Below are positions 8,539 to 16,335 of a DNA stretch of 24,110 nt, piece after piece. The position numbers and the translations under genes were made by a program. This DNA comes from CADEFQ01 sp035342635 (GTDB lineage Bacteria > Pseudomonadota > Gammaproteobacteria > Steroidobacterales > Steroidobacteraceae): contig DAOQXO010000031.1 of assembly GCA_035342635.1 (NCBI GenBank), positions 1 to 24,110 of the forward strand. The letters run 5' to 3'. Under the pieces are notes generated by a model. It did not search any database. It was not told the origin of the DNA and saw only the letters and a program-made list of their open reading frames with translations. Within the stretch, counting starts at the first letter, position 1. The number at the start of each line of letters is the position of its first letter.

Positions 8539-9957
8539 TCAGGGACAAAGCGCCCGCGCCTCCTCGGCGATGTGCTCGACGCATGTATCGATCTGCGCCG
8601 TGCGCGTGCGAAAGCTGAGCACGCATACGCGCGCGAGGAAACGGCCGCCGGCGTGGCAGCCGGTGATGAACACCCTGCCGCGGCGCGTGACCCGCTCGAG
8701 CAGCTCGCGCGTGGCCGCGTCCTGCTCCGCGCGCGTCGCACCGGGCCACTCGAGATGGAACGCGAACAGCGACAGCTGCGGCGGGGCGTCCATCACCACC
8801 TGAGGCAGCGCCGCGATGCGCCGCGCCGCATCGAGCGCGAGCGCGCGCTTCTCGGCGAGCGCGGCCCGGTAGCGCGCCGCGCCGAACAGCTTGAACGCGA
8901 GCCACACGCGCAGGCCCGGGAAGCCGCGCGAGAGGTCGGGGCCGTACTGGTGCGGATCGTAGAATTCGTCTTCGTGGCTCTCGGGCATGTAGCTCGCGGT
9001 CTGCGCATGGGCGGCCCGCAGCGTCTCGCCATCGCGGACGAGCACGGCGCCGGTGCCATAGGGCAGGAACAGTCCCTTGTGCGGGTCGAGCGTGAGCGAG
9101 TCGGCCTCGGGCAGCCCGGCGAGCAGCGGACGCAGCTCCGGGCACAGGTGGAAACTCGCGCCGTACGCCCCGTCGATGTGATGCCACAGCCCCTCGCGCC
9201 GGCAGAGCGCGGCGATATCGCGCAGCGGATCGACTGCACCGGTGTTGGTGCTACCGGCGGAGGACACGACAAGGAACGGCACGAGGCCCGCTGCGCGATC
9301 CCGCGCGATCGCCTGCTCGAGCAGGTCGGTGCGCATGCGAAACGCGCCATCCACCTCGATGGTGCGCACACGGTCGGGCAGGATGCCCGCGAGCTTCGCG
9401 GACTTGCCGACCGAGTGGTGCGTCTCGGTGGACAGGTACATGGTGCCGCGGCGCAGCTCGGGACCGAGATTCCGTTCCCGTGCGCAGACGATCGCGGCGA
9501 AATTCGCCATCGAGCCTCCGGTCGTGAACAGTCCGCGCGTGGTGGCGGGCAGCTGCATCCAGTCGCGCAGCCAGTCGAGGACGTTCGCTTCGAGCTGCAC
9601 CAGCGCCGGCGCGGTAGGCCACACGCCGGTGTAGCGATTGACGCCGGAGGCGATGAGGTCGGCGAGTGCGCCGGGAAACACCCCGCCGCCCGGTACGTAG
9701 GCGAGGTAGCCGGGACTCGCGGTATTGAAACTGCGCGGGATCCACTCGTCGAACAGCGAATCGAGCAGCGGCTCCAGGGCCGACCCCTGTTCGGGCGCCG
9801 GCTCGCGCATCGCGCGGCACAGGTCCGCTGCGTCCATATCGCCGCGCACGGGCTGCTCGCCGATCGTCGCGAGGTGGTCCACGACACGCGCCATGACCGC
9901 GTCGCCCATGCGGCGCATGTCTCGCGGCGTGAACTCGAGGCTCGCGGGGTCGATCAT
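8539..9957 (-). CDS. Pyridoxal-phosphate-dependent group II decarboxylase
   Basis: This 472-residue protein belongs to the PLP group II decarboxylase family (aromatic-L-amino-acid and glutamate decarboxylase type). The PLP Schiff-base lysine is K294 in LDPHKGLFLPYG. The cofactor aspartate is in HIDGAYGASF, and the histidine that stacks on the ring is in STETHHSVGKSAKLAG. A TNTGAVDP segment follows the expected spacing. Substrate specificity cannot be read from this; an aromatic amino acid is the commonest choice for this form. The start ATG overlaps the TGA of the heme A synthase gene (ATGA). A longer upstream open frame exists but lacks homology-like sequence. It is the last gene of the respiratory cluster, and its link to respiration is not obvious. 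Confidence 0.9.
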   Translation of the reverse strand: MIDPASLEFTPRDMRRMGDAVMARVVDHLATIGEQPVRGDMDAADLCRAMREPAPEQGSALEPLLDSLFDEWIPRSFNTASPGYLAYVPGGGVFPGALADLIASGVNRYTGVWPTAPALVQLEANVLDWLRDWMQLPATTRGLFTTGGSMANFAAIVCARERNLGPELRRGTMYLSTETHHSVGKSAKLAGILPDRVRTIEVDGAFRMRTDLLEQAIARDRAAGLVPFLVVSSAGSTNTGAVDPLRDIAALCRREGLWHHIDGAYGASFHLCPELRPLLAGLPEADSLTLDPHKGLFLPYGTGAVLVRDGETLRAAHAQTASYMPESHEDEFYDPHQYGPDLSRGFPGLRVWLAFKLFGAARYRAALAEKRALALDAARRIAALPQVVMDAPPQLSLFAFHLEWPGATRAEQDAATRELLERVTRRGRVFITGCHAGGRFLARVCVLSFRTRTAQIDTCVEHIAEEARALCP

Positions 9958-10949
9958 TGTCGCAGGGCTTGCCGCCCAACCCCGATTGCCGATGCCGCGG
10001 GTCCAAGGCCGGTCACTCCAACCAATGCCAGCAGGCTGACCGCGCCCAGGTTGTGCAGCAGCACCGCGGGCAGGGGCAGCTTGCCCGCACCGACGAAGAA
10101 GAGGCCGAGCGTCACCACGCCCAGCAGCAGACCGGCCAGCGCCAGCGCACGGCGGCGTCGGCCGCGCCGCCACGCGAGCAGGCTGAGGGCGAGCACTGCC
10201 GCGGCCGCCACGATGGATCCCACCCGGTGGGCCAGCTGGAGGGGTGCTCCGGCAGCGCCGCTCGCGATGCTGCCCGGCGGCGGCAGCCGCCACGGATCGA
10301 GCAGCGCGAAGTTCCAGCCGCCGCTCGCCGTCAGATCCAGGCACTCGGCCAGTGCGCGACAGCTCAGCCCCGAGTGCGTCGCACTCACCATGGCACCAAG
10401 GGTGACCTGCAGCACCAGCAGGATCGCAACCAGGATCGCCGCGCGGGCCAGCATGGCATCGGCGGGTCGGGATGTACCGGTCACCGTGACCAGCCGCGCA
10501 GACAGCGCGAACATCGCGAAACCACCCAGCAGATTGCCCAGCGCCACGGCGGGCAACCGGGAACCCGGGGTCACCACGCCGAGCACCGCGAGCCCGAGGG
10601 CGATCGCGAGCATGGCGAGCGCCAAGGTGCCCGCGCGCCGCAGCGCCGGACGGGCCCCGAGGGCGGCGAGCACCATCGCGATCACCAGCACCAGCGTCAC
10701 AGAGGCCACCACCCGGTGAGCCAGCCGCGCGAGCAGGACATCCTCCCCGGCGGCAACCACCTCACCCGACTGCGTGCGGGCCAGGTCCTGGCCATAGCAG
10801 GCAGGCCAGTCCTCGCAGCCGAGGCCCACTCCGCGCTGCCTCACGAACGCGCTCAGCACCACGATCAGCAGGGTCAACAGCAGGCCCCACTGCGCCATGC
10901 GTCGCAGCGTCCCGCGGCGTAGTTCGGGGTCGACTGGCGCGCTGGCCAT
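9954..10949 (-). CDS. ctaA: Heme A synthase (CtaA/COX15 family)
   Basis: This polytopic inner-membrane protein of 331 residues oxidises the C8 methyl of heme O to give heme A. The family signs are present: GCEDWPACYG in the first external loop, a second cysteine pair in LSCRALAEC, and histidines in RLAHRVVAS, LQLAHRVGS and VLLHNLGAV. The second of the four histidines usual in this family appears to be replaced: the matching helix reads ALGNLLGGFAMF, with asparagine. The ATG at 10949 lies seven bases after the stop of the cytochrome b/reductase gene; the 22 codons further upstream overlap that gene. The downstream decarboxylase overlaps it by ATGA. Its place in this cluster suggests that one of the heme-copper proteins needs heme A. 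No ctaB (heme O synthase) is in the window. Confidence 0.92.
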   Translation of the reverse strand: MASAPVDPELRRGTLRRMAQWGLLLTLLIVVLSAFVRQRGVGLGCEDWPACYGQDLARTQSGEVVAAGEDVLLARLAHRVVASVTLVLVIAMVLAALGARPALRRAGTLALAMLAIALGLAVLGVVTPGSRLPAVALGNLLGGFAMFALSARLVTVTGTSRPADAMLARAAILVAILLVLQVTLGAMVSATHSGLSCRALAECLDLTASGGWNFALLDPWRLPPPGSIASGAAGAPLQLAHRVGSIVAAAAVLALSLLAWRRGRRRRALALAGLLLGVVTLGLFFVGAGKLPLPAVLLHNLGAVSLLALVGVTGLGPAASAIGVGRQALRQ

Positions 10950-10956
10950 GGTCTGC

Positions 10957-12846
10957 CTAGACCCCGCCCGACGGCAGGAAGGCATCCGACACGCAGGCGT
11001 CCTCGCTGAGTCCACGCGAGATGAACGCCGGCACCGCCGTCTCGACCATGCGAACCGAGCCGCACACGTATACCTCGTGGCCGCTCAGGTCCGGATAGTC
11101 CGCCAGCATCGCTTCGTGCACGAGCCCGCGCCGCCCGGACCAGTCGCTCGAGCTTTCCTCGGAGAGCACCGGGGTCACTCTGAAGTTCGGGTGCTCGCGC
11201 GCCCAGCGCTCGACCAGCTCGAGCATGTAGAGGTCCTTGCGTTCGCGCACGCCCCAGTACAGGTGCATCGGCCGATCGACACCGCGCCGGAACGCGTCCT
11301 CGACGATGCTCTTGATCGGGGCGAAGCCGGTTGCGCCCGCGACGTACAGGATCGGCTTCGGCCCCTCGCGCAGCGTGAAGCGGCCGAATGGTCCCTCGAA
11401 GCGCACACTGTCGCCGACCTGCATGGCCGTGAACACATGCGTCGTGAAACGCCCACCGGGGATCAGGCGCACGTGCAGTTCGATGTACTCGTTGTCCTGC
11501 GGCGTATTGGCAAACGAGAATGCCCGCCGCTGCCCGTCCTCGAGCACGATATTGATGTACTGGCCGGCGGTGAAATCGACGCGGTGCCGACCAGGGAGCG
11601 AAATCCTGACTCGCATCACGTCAGGGGACAGTTTCTCGAGGCTCGCCACCTGCCCGACATAGGAGCGCACACTGCTCGTGGCATCGGCGGCGAGTGCCTC
11701 GACTTCGATTTCGAGGTCGCTGCGTGGCGTCGCGCAGCACATCAGTGCCTTGCCCGCATCACGCATTGCCTGCGTCAGTACGCTCGGCTGGTAGGCGCCA
11801 TGGTCCACGCTGCCGTTGAGCACGGTGCACAGGCACTCGCCGCAGCCGCCGTTGCGACACTCGTAGCGAAGCGCCACTCCAGCCCGCAGGCCGGCCTCGA
11901 GAATGGTCTCGCCCGCGCGCGCGCTCGCATGGCCCGGGCCCGGATGGATCGTGAGCTGGAACCTGCGCTGGGCGCCGCGGCGCCTCAGCGGCAGCCATGG
12001 AATGACGACGAGCAGGGCCGTGAGGGCTCCCGTGAGCAGCCACACCCTGTCGGGCGACCAGCGATACAGCAGCGCGAGGCCCCCGAGGTAGAACCAGTCG
12101 AACTCGAGCGCAGTGACCGCGGTGGCGAGGTCGGCCGCGCCGCCCTGGCTGAGAACCGGCAGCACCAGCGAGAGGGCGAGCAGCATGAGCGTGACGCTGA
12201 GCGCGATCACCCGCGGCGGCTGCATGCGCGCCTTGGGAACGCGCTGCACATGCACCAACATCAGCAGCAGCGACAGCAGCGGCACACCGATGTGGATGAA
12301 CACCAGCAGTGAAAAGAAACGGTCGTTGATGCTCGCTGGATAGAGGACGTTGCGGATCAGCGCATCGAACCCCGGCAGGCGGGCGAGCCATTCGAAACTG
12401 CCGTCGATGACGAACTGGGCCAGCCTGTCCCACGGCAGCATGAAGCCGTTGACGCCTGCGGTGTAGACGAGCCAGATCAGCGCCACGCCGGTCAGCCACG
12501 AGAACGACCTGAAACCCCGCATGCGATCGAATGCGAAGTGGCGCATCAGGTGGATCATCATCACGACCACCATCGCGTCGGATGCGTAGCGATGGATGCT
12601 GCGCAGCACGCCACCGGCGAACCACTGCCTGTGGGTGAGCGCCTCGACCGAACTGTAGGCACCGACCACACTGGTGTCGAAGAACGCGTAGAGGTAGAGG
12701 CCGCTGCCGGCGATGATCCAGAAAAGGAAGAATGCGATCGAACCGAGGTGGTAGAAGGGGTTCAGCTGATCGCCGAAGGCGCGGTTGAACAGCGCCTCGA
12801 CATGCATGAACAACCAGCGCAGCAGCGCCTGCAGCCTACCGATCAT
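10957..12846 (-). CDS. Cytochrome b / 2Fe-2S ferredoxin / FAD-NAD(P)H reductase fusion
   Basis: This is a 629-residue fusion. Residues 1-210 form a cytochrome b N-terminal domain with both heme-ligand pairs at the canonical spacing (H85/H99 and H185/H199). Three more hydrophobic helices follow to about 290. The PEWY quinol-site motif is absent; DWFYL stands where it would be expected. Residues 296-385 are a plant-type 2Fe-2S ferredoxin (C330, C335, C338, and C370 or C371). Residues 395-629 are a ferredoxin-reductase module with RAFSFAN for FAD and GATGFAPIKS plus VCGS for NAD(P)H. The expected path is NAD(P)H to FAD to 2Fe-2S to the two b hemes across the membrane. The start overlaps the stop of the heme-copper-like gene (ATGA). 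The acceptor is unknown; the neighbouring heme-copper-like protein is the obvious candidate. Confidence 0.9.
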   Translation of the reverse strand: MIGRLQALLRWLFMHVEALFNRAFGDQLNPFYHLGSIAFFLFWIIAGSGLYLYAFFDTSVVGAYSSVEALTHRQWFAGGVLRSIHRYASDAMVVVMMIHLMRHFAFDRMRGFRSFSWLTGVALIWLVYTAGVNGFMLPWDRLAQFVIDGSFEWLARLPGFDALIRNVLYPASINDRFFSLLVFIHIGVPLLSLLLMLVHVQRVPKARMQPPRVIALSVTLMLLALSLVLPVLSQGGAADLATAVTALEFDWFYLGGLALLYRWSPDRVWLLTGALTALLVVIPWLPLRRRGAQRRFQLTIHPGPGHASARAGETILEAGLRAGVALRYECRNGGCGECLCTVLNGSVDHGAYQPSVLTQAMRDAGKALMCCATPRSDLEIEVEALAADATSSVRSYVGQVASLEKLSPDVMRVRISLPGRHRVDFTAGQYINIVLEDGQRRAFSFANTPQDNEYIELHVRLIPGGRFTTHVFTAMQVGDSVRFEGPFGRFTLREGPKPILYVAGATGFAPIKSIVEDAFRRGVDRPMHLYWGVRERKDLYMLELVERWAREHPNFRVTPVLSEESSSDWSGRRGLVHEAMLADYPDLSGHEVYVCGSVRMVETAVPAFISRGLSEDACVSDAFLPSGGV

Positions 12847-14294
12847 GGCGTCAGCCCCGCCGGCGCACCGCCGCGGTGGCGCATCGAGCCGGCGACGACC
12901 ACGATGAACAGCACGCCGCCGATGATCGCAACGAGGCCGCCGAGTCCCATCAGTCCCATGCCGAAGACTTCGGCGGTGCTGCCGAGCACCTGCTCGGTCC
13001 CGGCGACCTTGCGCTGCACGCCGTAACCGCCCGACCAGACGAGGCCGATGATGTGCATGAGCTGCCCGGCACCGTAAAGAAACGGTTGCAGCACGGCGAG
13101 GCGCCCGCTCACCGCGCGATAGCCCAGTTGCGGCAGCAAGTAGTAGACGAGGCCCATCAGCGCCAGCGTCACGCCCACGGTGCTGCCGTGGTAATGCGCG
13201 GGGATCCTCACGTTGTTGCCGTTGATGAACACGCCGATCACGCCGCCCGCGGCGAACAGCAGCACCGAGCAGATCAGCGCGGCGCGCAGCGGTGCTTGCA
13301 CCGCGCTCTGCCGCCGGCGCGCCACGACGTCGGCGCCGAGCGCGATCACGACCGCCAGACTGACCGGCAGGATGGACAGGCCGCCGCCGAATCGCATCGC
13401 CCAGGTATGCAGGTCGCGGTGCTCCACGGAGGCGATATCGTGCGCGAGATAGGCGTAAGGGGTAACGAACACGCTCGCGAGCGCCAGCGTGAACATCAGC
13501 AGACTCACCCGCGGGCTCAATGGCACGCGTGCACCACCGGCGCTGGCGAGCCACAACCAGCCGACCAGCATCAGCAGTGTCCAGGTGAACTGCAGCGCGT
13601 GGCCGCCACCCCAGAAGAGGATCTCGTAATAGGCTTTGCCGCCGAGGCCCGCCGGCATCACCGCGAACGACCAGCCGAACGCCAGCAGCGCCACGGCCGT
13701 GGACACCACGCTCGCGTTGAGGCCGAAACGCAACGCCCCGGCACCGCCGAATGTCACGCCGAGCCTGGGTGCGGCGATGAGGCTGCGCAGCACCAGTACC
13801 GCGACGCCCAGCGCCAACACGACCAGTCCCGCGATGAACCAGCGGTCGTCGAGCACAGGGATGTAGTTGGCCATGACGGCCTCACCCCGACCGAAAAACG
13901 GTGACAGCGACATCAGTGCGGCGCCGGCGACGCACAGCGCGAGCGCAGCCCACGCCCAGCCGAGCCCCCGTTCCGAGCCGTTGATGGTCCAGAGCAGGCC
14001 GGCGATCGCGACGAACCAGACCAGCACCGACAGGTCCACGTGCACCACCAGCGCCAGGCGAAAGAAGTCCGCCACCGGAAACCATTCGTTGATCACCGGC
14101 GTGCGCGACAGCACCAGCAGTACCGAAAAGAGCCCGGCGCCGACCAACGCCAGCAGCGCGAGCCACAACCAGCCGCGTGCCAGCGATCGCTGCGCACCCT
14201 CGGGGACCACGAGCAGGTAGTCGTCGAGCGAGGATGCGGTCGGGCGCACTGCGCGCAGCGGCGTGTCCAGCGGGGCTTCTGCGGCGCCGTTCAT
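12843..14294 (-). CDS. Divergent heme-copper oxidase-like subunit I
   Basis: This integral membrane protein of 483 residues has about 12 helices and the skeleton of a heme-copper superfamily catalytic subunit. H85 in helix II and H369 in helix X (AHYHG) would bind the low-spin heme, and H367 the high-spin heme. H232 in WGGGHALQF would be one ligand of the second metal. Where the His-His pair is expected in helix VII there is AHD (H285, D286). Position +4 from H232 is phenylalanine, with glutamine at +3, so the cross-linked tyrosine of oxygen reductases is missing. It could be a nitric-oxide-reductase-like enzyme or an electron-transfer subunit that has lost oxygen chemistry. Both ends overlap neighbours by ATGA. 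I do not recognise it as a named family member. Confidence 0.8.
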   Translation of the reverse strand: MNGAAEAPLDTPLRAVRPTASSLDDYLLVVPEGAQRSLARGWLWLALLALVGAGLFSVLLVLSRTPVINEWFPVADFFRLALVVHVDLSVLVWFVAIAGLLWTINGSERGLGWAWAALALCVAGAALMSLSPFFGRGEAVMANYIPVLDDRWFIAGLVVLALGVAVLVLRSLIAAPRLGVTFGGAGALRFGLNASVVSTAVALLAFGWSFAVMPAGLGGKAYYEILFWGGGHALQFTWTLLMLVGWLWLASAGGARVPLSPRVSLLMFTLALASVFVTPYAYLAHDIASVEHRDLHTWAMRFGGGLSILPVSLAVVIALGADVVARRRQSAVQAPLRAALICSVLLFAAGGVIGVFINGNNVRIPAHYHGSTVGVTLALMGLVYYLLPQLGYRAVSGRLAVLQPFLYGAGQLMHIIGLVWSGGYGVQRKVAGTEQVLGSTAEVFGMGLMGLGGLVAIIGGVLFIVVVAGSMRHRGGAPAGLTP

Positions 14295-14794
14295 TGCAGC
14301 GTGATCCCGCCCTTTTCGGCGCTGAAGTCGATCACGAGAACCTGGGCCGGCCTCAGGTCGACCGTGTCACTGAGCTGGAAGTCGAAACCCTCGGTACGCG
14401 CACTGTCCCTCAATCTGACGTCGAAACGGTGGGTGCCGGCGGGGACTTCGAAGCGCTGGTACACCGAGGCCGCGCCGTCGCGGGACATCCCGGCAGGTTG
14501 CGCCGTCTGGCGCAGTACGGTGACGCCGTCGACGTCGACCTCGACCAGGATGGGCGAACGTTCCCGCGGGCAGCTCACCGGCGCACGCATGTTCGGCGGC
14601 AGTTTCGCGAGCTCCTCCGGGTCCAGCCGCCGGCATGCTTCCAGTCGCTGGCCGTGGTGGATCAAGCTCAGTTTGACGAGCGCGTGATCCTCCGGCAGGT
14701 GCTGGTAGGACGGCCAGCGCGTGAACACGCCGATCACCACCGCGAATGCGACATACAGCATCGCCTGCCCGGCCCATGAGAACACTTTGCTCAT
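14291..14794 (-). CDS. Membrane-anchored periplasmic protein of unknown function
   Basis: This 167-residue protein has one N-terminal helix (about residues 8-25) and a predicted periplasmic domain rich in beta-like segments. The domain has two cysteines (in EACRRLD and VSCPRER) and the stretch FEVPAGTHRFDVRLRD. There is no CxxCH heme site and no CuA or type-1 copper motif. It sits between the cytochrome b/MvhD fusion and the heme-copper-like subunit, overlapping both by ATGA, so an accessory or docking subunit of that complex is likely. The start at 14794 is set by the overlap; the longer open frame upstream is antisense-free but unrelated to any fold. I do not recognise the family. Confidence 0.85.
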   Translation of the reverse strand: MSKVFSWAGQAMLYVAFAVVIGVFTRWPSYQHLPEDHALVKLSLIHHGQRLEACRRLDPEELAKLPPNMRAPVSCPRERSPILVEVDVDGVTVLRQTAQPAGMSRDGAASVYQRFEVPAGTHRFDVRLRDSARTEGFDFQLSDTVDLRPAQVLVIDFSAEKGGITLQ

Positions 14795-16335
14795 CGCACT
14801 CCTCGCGCGGGTCGGCGGATCGCACCGGCCACGGCGGCGGGTGGCAGGTTGCGCAGGTCGCGCACGGCGGCCTGCAGCGACTTCTCCTCCCCGCGATCGG
14901 CCCATACGACCCGCAGCCGCTCGCGGGGCGCGCGCCTGCGCAGCCAGGGTTTGCGCTCGCCACTCAGACGCTCCACGGTCCACCGATTGCCGAGGCGGAA
15001 CTCGCAGCCGCCCTCGCGGCAGCCCGTGATCAGCACGCCGGTGGCGCCGTGCCGCGCTGCATATTCGATGAACGACGGCGGCAGCATACCCGTACAGAGC
15101 AGGCTGAAGTCGATCACATCGGCACTCGCCAGCGCACCCACGTTCGCGCCGTGGTCGCAACCGAAGACCACGATCCGGCTGTCGCCATGCAATGCCGCGA
15201 GGCGCGCCTCGAGCCGTTCACGCAAGGCGCCGATCGGCGCCTGCGGCATGTCGATGCCCGGCGTCAGGGGCTCGACACTGCGAAACGGCGACGCGGGCGG
15301 GCAGGCGCCCGTGCAGATGCCGCAACTCGCGCACAGCGAAGCATCCACTATCGCGATCTCGTTGCCCGGCTTGCCGTCCGGATGCGGCGCCATCGTGATG
15401 GCCGCGTACGGGCAATCGTCGAAACATTGCCGGCAGCCGTTGCAGTTGTCGGCATCCACCCGGGCGACCTCGGGCCGTGCGGCGCGCGTTGCGAACGGCA
15501 GCGCGAACAACAGCAGCAGTGCGCCCGCCGACAGGGCCCAGACCCAGCCGGGCGAGGTGGCATACATCACCGGGAGCATGAACAGCAGCAGCCAGTCGAT
15601 GGCGAGCGTGCCCTGCGCCACCGAGAGATCGGCCGGTGCCTGACTCATGACGGGCGCAACCAGTGCCAGCAGCAGCAATGTGGCCGAAGCCCCGGCCGCA
15701 AGCGCTCGCGACGGCAGCACTTCGGCGTGCGAGATGCGGTGCAGGTGAAACCACGCCGTGAACAGCAGCAACAGCGCTACGCCGATATGGACGAACACGA
15801 ACAGCGAGAACAGGCGATCGCTCATGGCCGCGTCGTCGAGGAAATTGCGCGCGAATGCCGAACCGAAGACCGGCAGCCAGTCAAGCAGCTCCGCCGTGGC
15901 GATCGCGGAAAACTGCCCGAGCCGGTCCCAGTTCAGCCAGAAGCCGCCGACACCGCTGATCCAGATGAACATCAACAGCGGCACTCCGGTCAGCCACGAA
16001 TAGCGCCGAAAGCCGCGGTAATGCCCGAGGAGCCACTCGCGCAGCAGGTGCAGTGCAGTGACGATCACGAAGGCGTCGGCCGCATAGCGATGCAGGCTGC
16101 GGAACACCCCGCCGAGCCACCACTGGTTGCGGGACAGATCGTCGATGGAGCGCCAGGCACCCTCGAGCGAAGTATCGAGCACCGCGTAGAGATAGACCCC
16201 GCTCACCGCGAGCAGCAGAAAGAACAGCGAGGCCAGCGCACCAAGGTGCCGCAGCGGATTCAGGGCGCCGCCGAACAGGGCGTCCAGGAACCGTTCGCAG
16301 TAATTCCAGGCCGCGAGGGCCGGCTCACGCATCAT
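14791..16335 (-). CDS. Cytochrome b / 2x[4Fe-4S] / MvhD-like fusion
   Basis: This is a 514-residue fusion. Residues 1-205 are a cytochrome b N-terminal domain with heme ligands H82/H96 and H183/H197. Further helices run to about 282; as in the sister fusion the PEWY motif is missing and IDWLL takes its place. Two ferredoxin-type clusters follow (C298, C301, C304, C308 and C335, C338, C341, C345). Residues 385-455 resemble MvhD/FlpD, the small iron-sulfur subunit that links hydrogenase or formate dehydrogenase to heterodisulfide reductase in methanogens. Its cysteines are C393, C414, C439 and C444, with GCREGGCEFRLGN. Electrons from a low-potential soluble donor could pass through the clusters to the b hemes. 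The ATG at 16335 overlaps the SCO stop (ATGA) and matches the start of the sister protein; an ATG at 16377 is possible. Confidence 0.87.
   Translation of the reverse strand: MMREPALAAWNYCERFLDALFGGALNPLRHLGALASLFFLLLAVSGVYLYAVLDTSLEGAWRSIDDLSRNQWWLGGVFRSLHRYAADAFVIVTALHLLREWLLGHYRGFRRYSWLTGVPLLMFIWISGVGGFWLNWDRLGQFSAIATAELLDWLPVFGSAFARNFLDDAAMSDRLFSLFVFVHIGVALLLLFTAWFHLHRISHAEVLPSRALAAGASATLLLLALVAPVMSQAPADLSVAQGTLAIDWLLLFMLPVMYATSPGWVWALSAGALLLLFALPFATRAARPEVARVDADNCNGCRQCFDDCPYAAITMAPHPDGKPGNEIAIVDASLCASCGICTGACPPASPFRSVEPLTPGIDMPQAPIGALRERLEARLAALHGDSRIVVFGCDHGANVGALASADVIDFSLLCTGMLPPSFIEYAARHGATGVLITGCREGGCEFRLGNRWTVERLSGERKPWLRRRAPRERLRVVWADRGEEKSLQAAVRDLRNLPPAAVAGAIRRPARGVR

Noticed and set aside
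8572..10719. Long plus-strand open frame opposite the decarboxylase and heme A synthase genes
   Set aside because: It spans two real genes on the other strand, has low-complexity composition and no recognisable motif.
10957..13554. Longer version of the cytochrome b/reductase protein starting near 13554
   Set aside because: The added N-terminus is an Arg/Ala-rich out-of-frame reading of the heme-copper-like gene; the ATG at 12846 begins the cytochrome b domain and forms an ATGA junction.
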